Assembly (NCBI GenBank): GCA_026706345.1 | Contig: JAPOYX010000098.1 | Coordinates: forward strand, 30,786-72,073 | Length of the DNA: 41,288 bases | Direction of reading: 5' to 3' | Source: Gemmatimonadota bacterium | GTDB taxonomy: Bacteria; JAAXHH01 | Shown here: piece by piece, positions 40,972-41,288 of the stretch | Numbering within the stretch: position 1 is the stretch's first letter | Layout: each line of letters begins with the position of its first letter | Program-made: the position numbers and the translations under genes | The notes under the pieces: generated by a model | Seen by the model: the letters and a program-made list of their open reading frames with translations, nothing else | Databases searched by the model: none | Told to the model about the DNA's origin: nothing

Positions 40972-41288
40972 TCACCAGTCTATTCGCTCATCGGAATAGA
41001 GTTGAGGGGGCAATTTGTACGTGAGTGCAAGATTCTCCGGTTTAATCGATTCGAGTATACGTATGAAGTAGGTATCACTAGCGTCCCTGGAATACACCGA
41101 TGCCAAAGGCGCCACTGCACTGTTCAGCCGACGTTTCCACCTCAACGTCGGAAGCAGCGCTCTCGTGTTCTGTCGCGGAAACCGTAACTTGTCCGCGAGT
41201 TCGTCGCCGATGAGTGCCCGGGAAAGTCGATAAAGCTTTCTGGCGAACTTCCTGCGTTGCCCGCGCTCGGTGAGACCCCCCAGCTCGG
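40972..41288 (-). CDS. Incomplete gene at the right edge, DUF2236 (MpaB-like oxygenase)-like
   Basis: A frame with no stop runs on the - strand from the window edge to the TGA at 40972-40974, giving about 104 C-terminal residues. It has LTERGQRRKFARKLYRLSRALIGDELADKL, RFPRQNTRALLPTLRWKRRL, and ends in LYSDERIDW. Codon choice looks coding in the first 60 residues. The Arg-rich helix with LIGDELAD resembles the C-terminal part of DUF2236 proteins, from memory. The start is beyond the window. An 8-bp hairpin (41128-41151) lies inside this frame and is part of the coding sequence, not a terminator. Confidence 0.5.
   Translation of the reverse strand, partial: ELGGLTERGQRRKFARKLYRLSRALIGDELADKLRFPRQNTRALLPTLRWKRRLNSAVAPLASVYSRDASDTYFIRILESIKPENLALTYKLPPQLYSDERIDW

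Noticed and set aside
41128-41151. 8-bp hairpin as a terminator
   Set aside because: It falls inside the open frame of the right-edge gene, so it is more likely coding sequence than a terminator.
40945-41187. An 80-codon + strand frame near the right edge
   Set aside because: It is antisense to the incomplete gene at 40972-41288 and has no motif or ribosome-binding site.

Overview
The window is GC-rich bacterial chromosome, packed with genes on both strands. I see no rRNA, no CRISPR array, no transposase and no phage genes. It most resembles an uncultured, probably marine, member of the FCB group, Latescibacterota-like or Gemmatimonadota-like. The reasons are the mix of phytanoyl-CoA dioxygenase, enolase-superfamily, class III CoA-transferase, Gfo/Idh/MocA and xylose-isomerase-like genes, an FCB-style heme A synthase, and secreted M1 peptidase, DUF6702 and porin genes typical of a diderm. 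The assignment is an inference from gene content.

Positions 1-7100 hold the most interesting part: a ribosomal-peptide (RiPP) gene cluster of the thiazole/oxazole (TOMM) type. On the + strand, and cut by the left edge, are the end of a terpene-cyclase-like repeat protein, a 797-residue AlkB-type membrane di-iron hydroxylase fused to a GlnE-like nucleotidyltransferase domain, a fused E1-like/YcaO cyclodehydratase, and an unassigned 372-residue protein. Facing them on the - strand is an 83-codon nitrile-hydratase-leader-peptide (NHLP) precursor. It has its own near-consensus promoter and a strong Shine-Dalgarno, and it ends in a five-residue core, Leu-Cys-Cys-Cys-Trp. A shared bidirectional terminator separates the two sides. 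The combination suggests that cysteines of a tiny core are cyclised to azolines and that the peptide may be further oxidised or otherwise modified.

Positions 7197-14199 are catabolic and transport genes: a frameshifted sodium:solute symporter with its small DUF3311 partner, an NHL-repeat propeller, an SDR oxidoreductase, a NAD-dependent epimerase/dehydrogenase overlapping an enolase-superfamily dehydratase-like gene, a PhyH-family dioxygenase and a small hypothetical gene. Positions 14419-21089 are mixed housekeeping: heme A synthase, tRNA-Trp, an arginase-family hydrolase, a class III CoA-transferase, arylamine N-acetyltransferase, a GroES-like co-chaperonin without GroEL, a Bax-inhibitor-1-like membrane protein and signal peptidase I.

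Positions 21163-25602 encode an exported M1-type metallopeptidase, a lipoprotein, a DUF6702 exported protein and a cytidylyltransferase-like protein. Positions 25768-30849 are a + strand run for sugar or amino-compound use: a Gfo/Idh/MocA oxidoreductase, a TIM-barrel isomerase, a class III aminotransferase and a peptide-type ABC binding protein, ended by a strong terminator. Positions 31023-38292 hold a TPR protein, two cupins, a fatty-acid desaturase, a ferritin-like di-iron protein, a ClC channel with CBS and TrkA-C domains, and an outer-membrane porin. Positions 38390-40503 form a - strand operon: RsbW-like ATPase, threonine aldolase, and Sua5/YciO-family protein. The right edge cuts a - strand gene that has no start inside the window.
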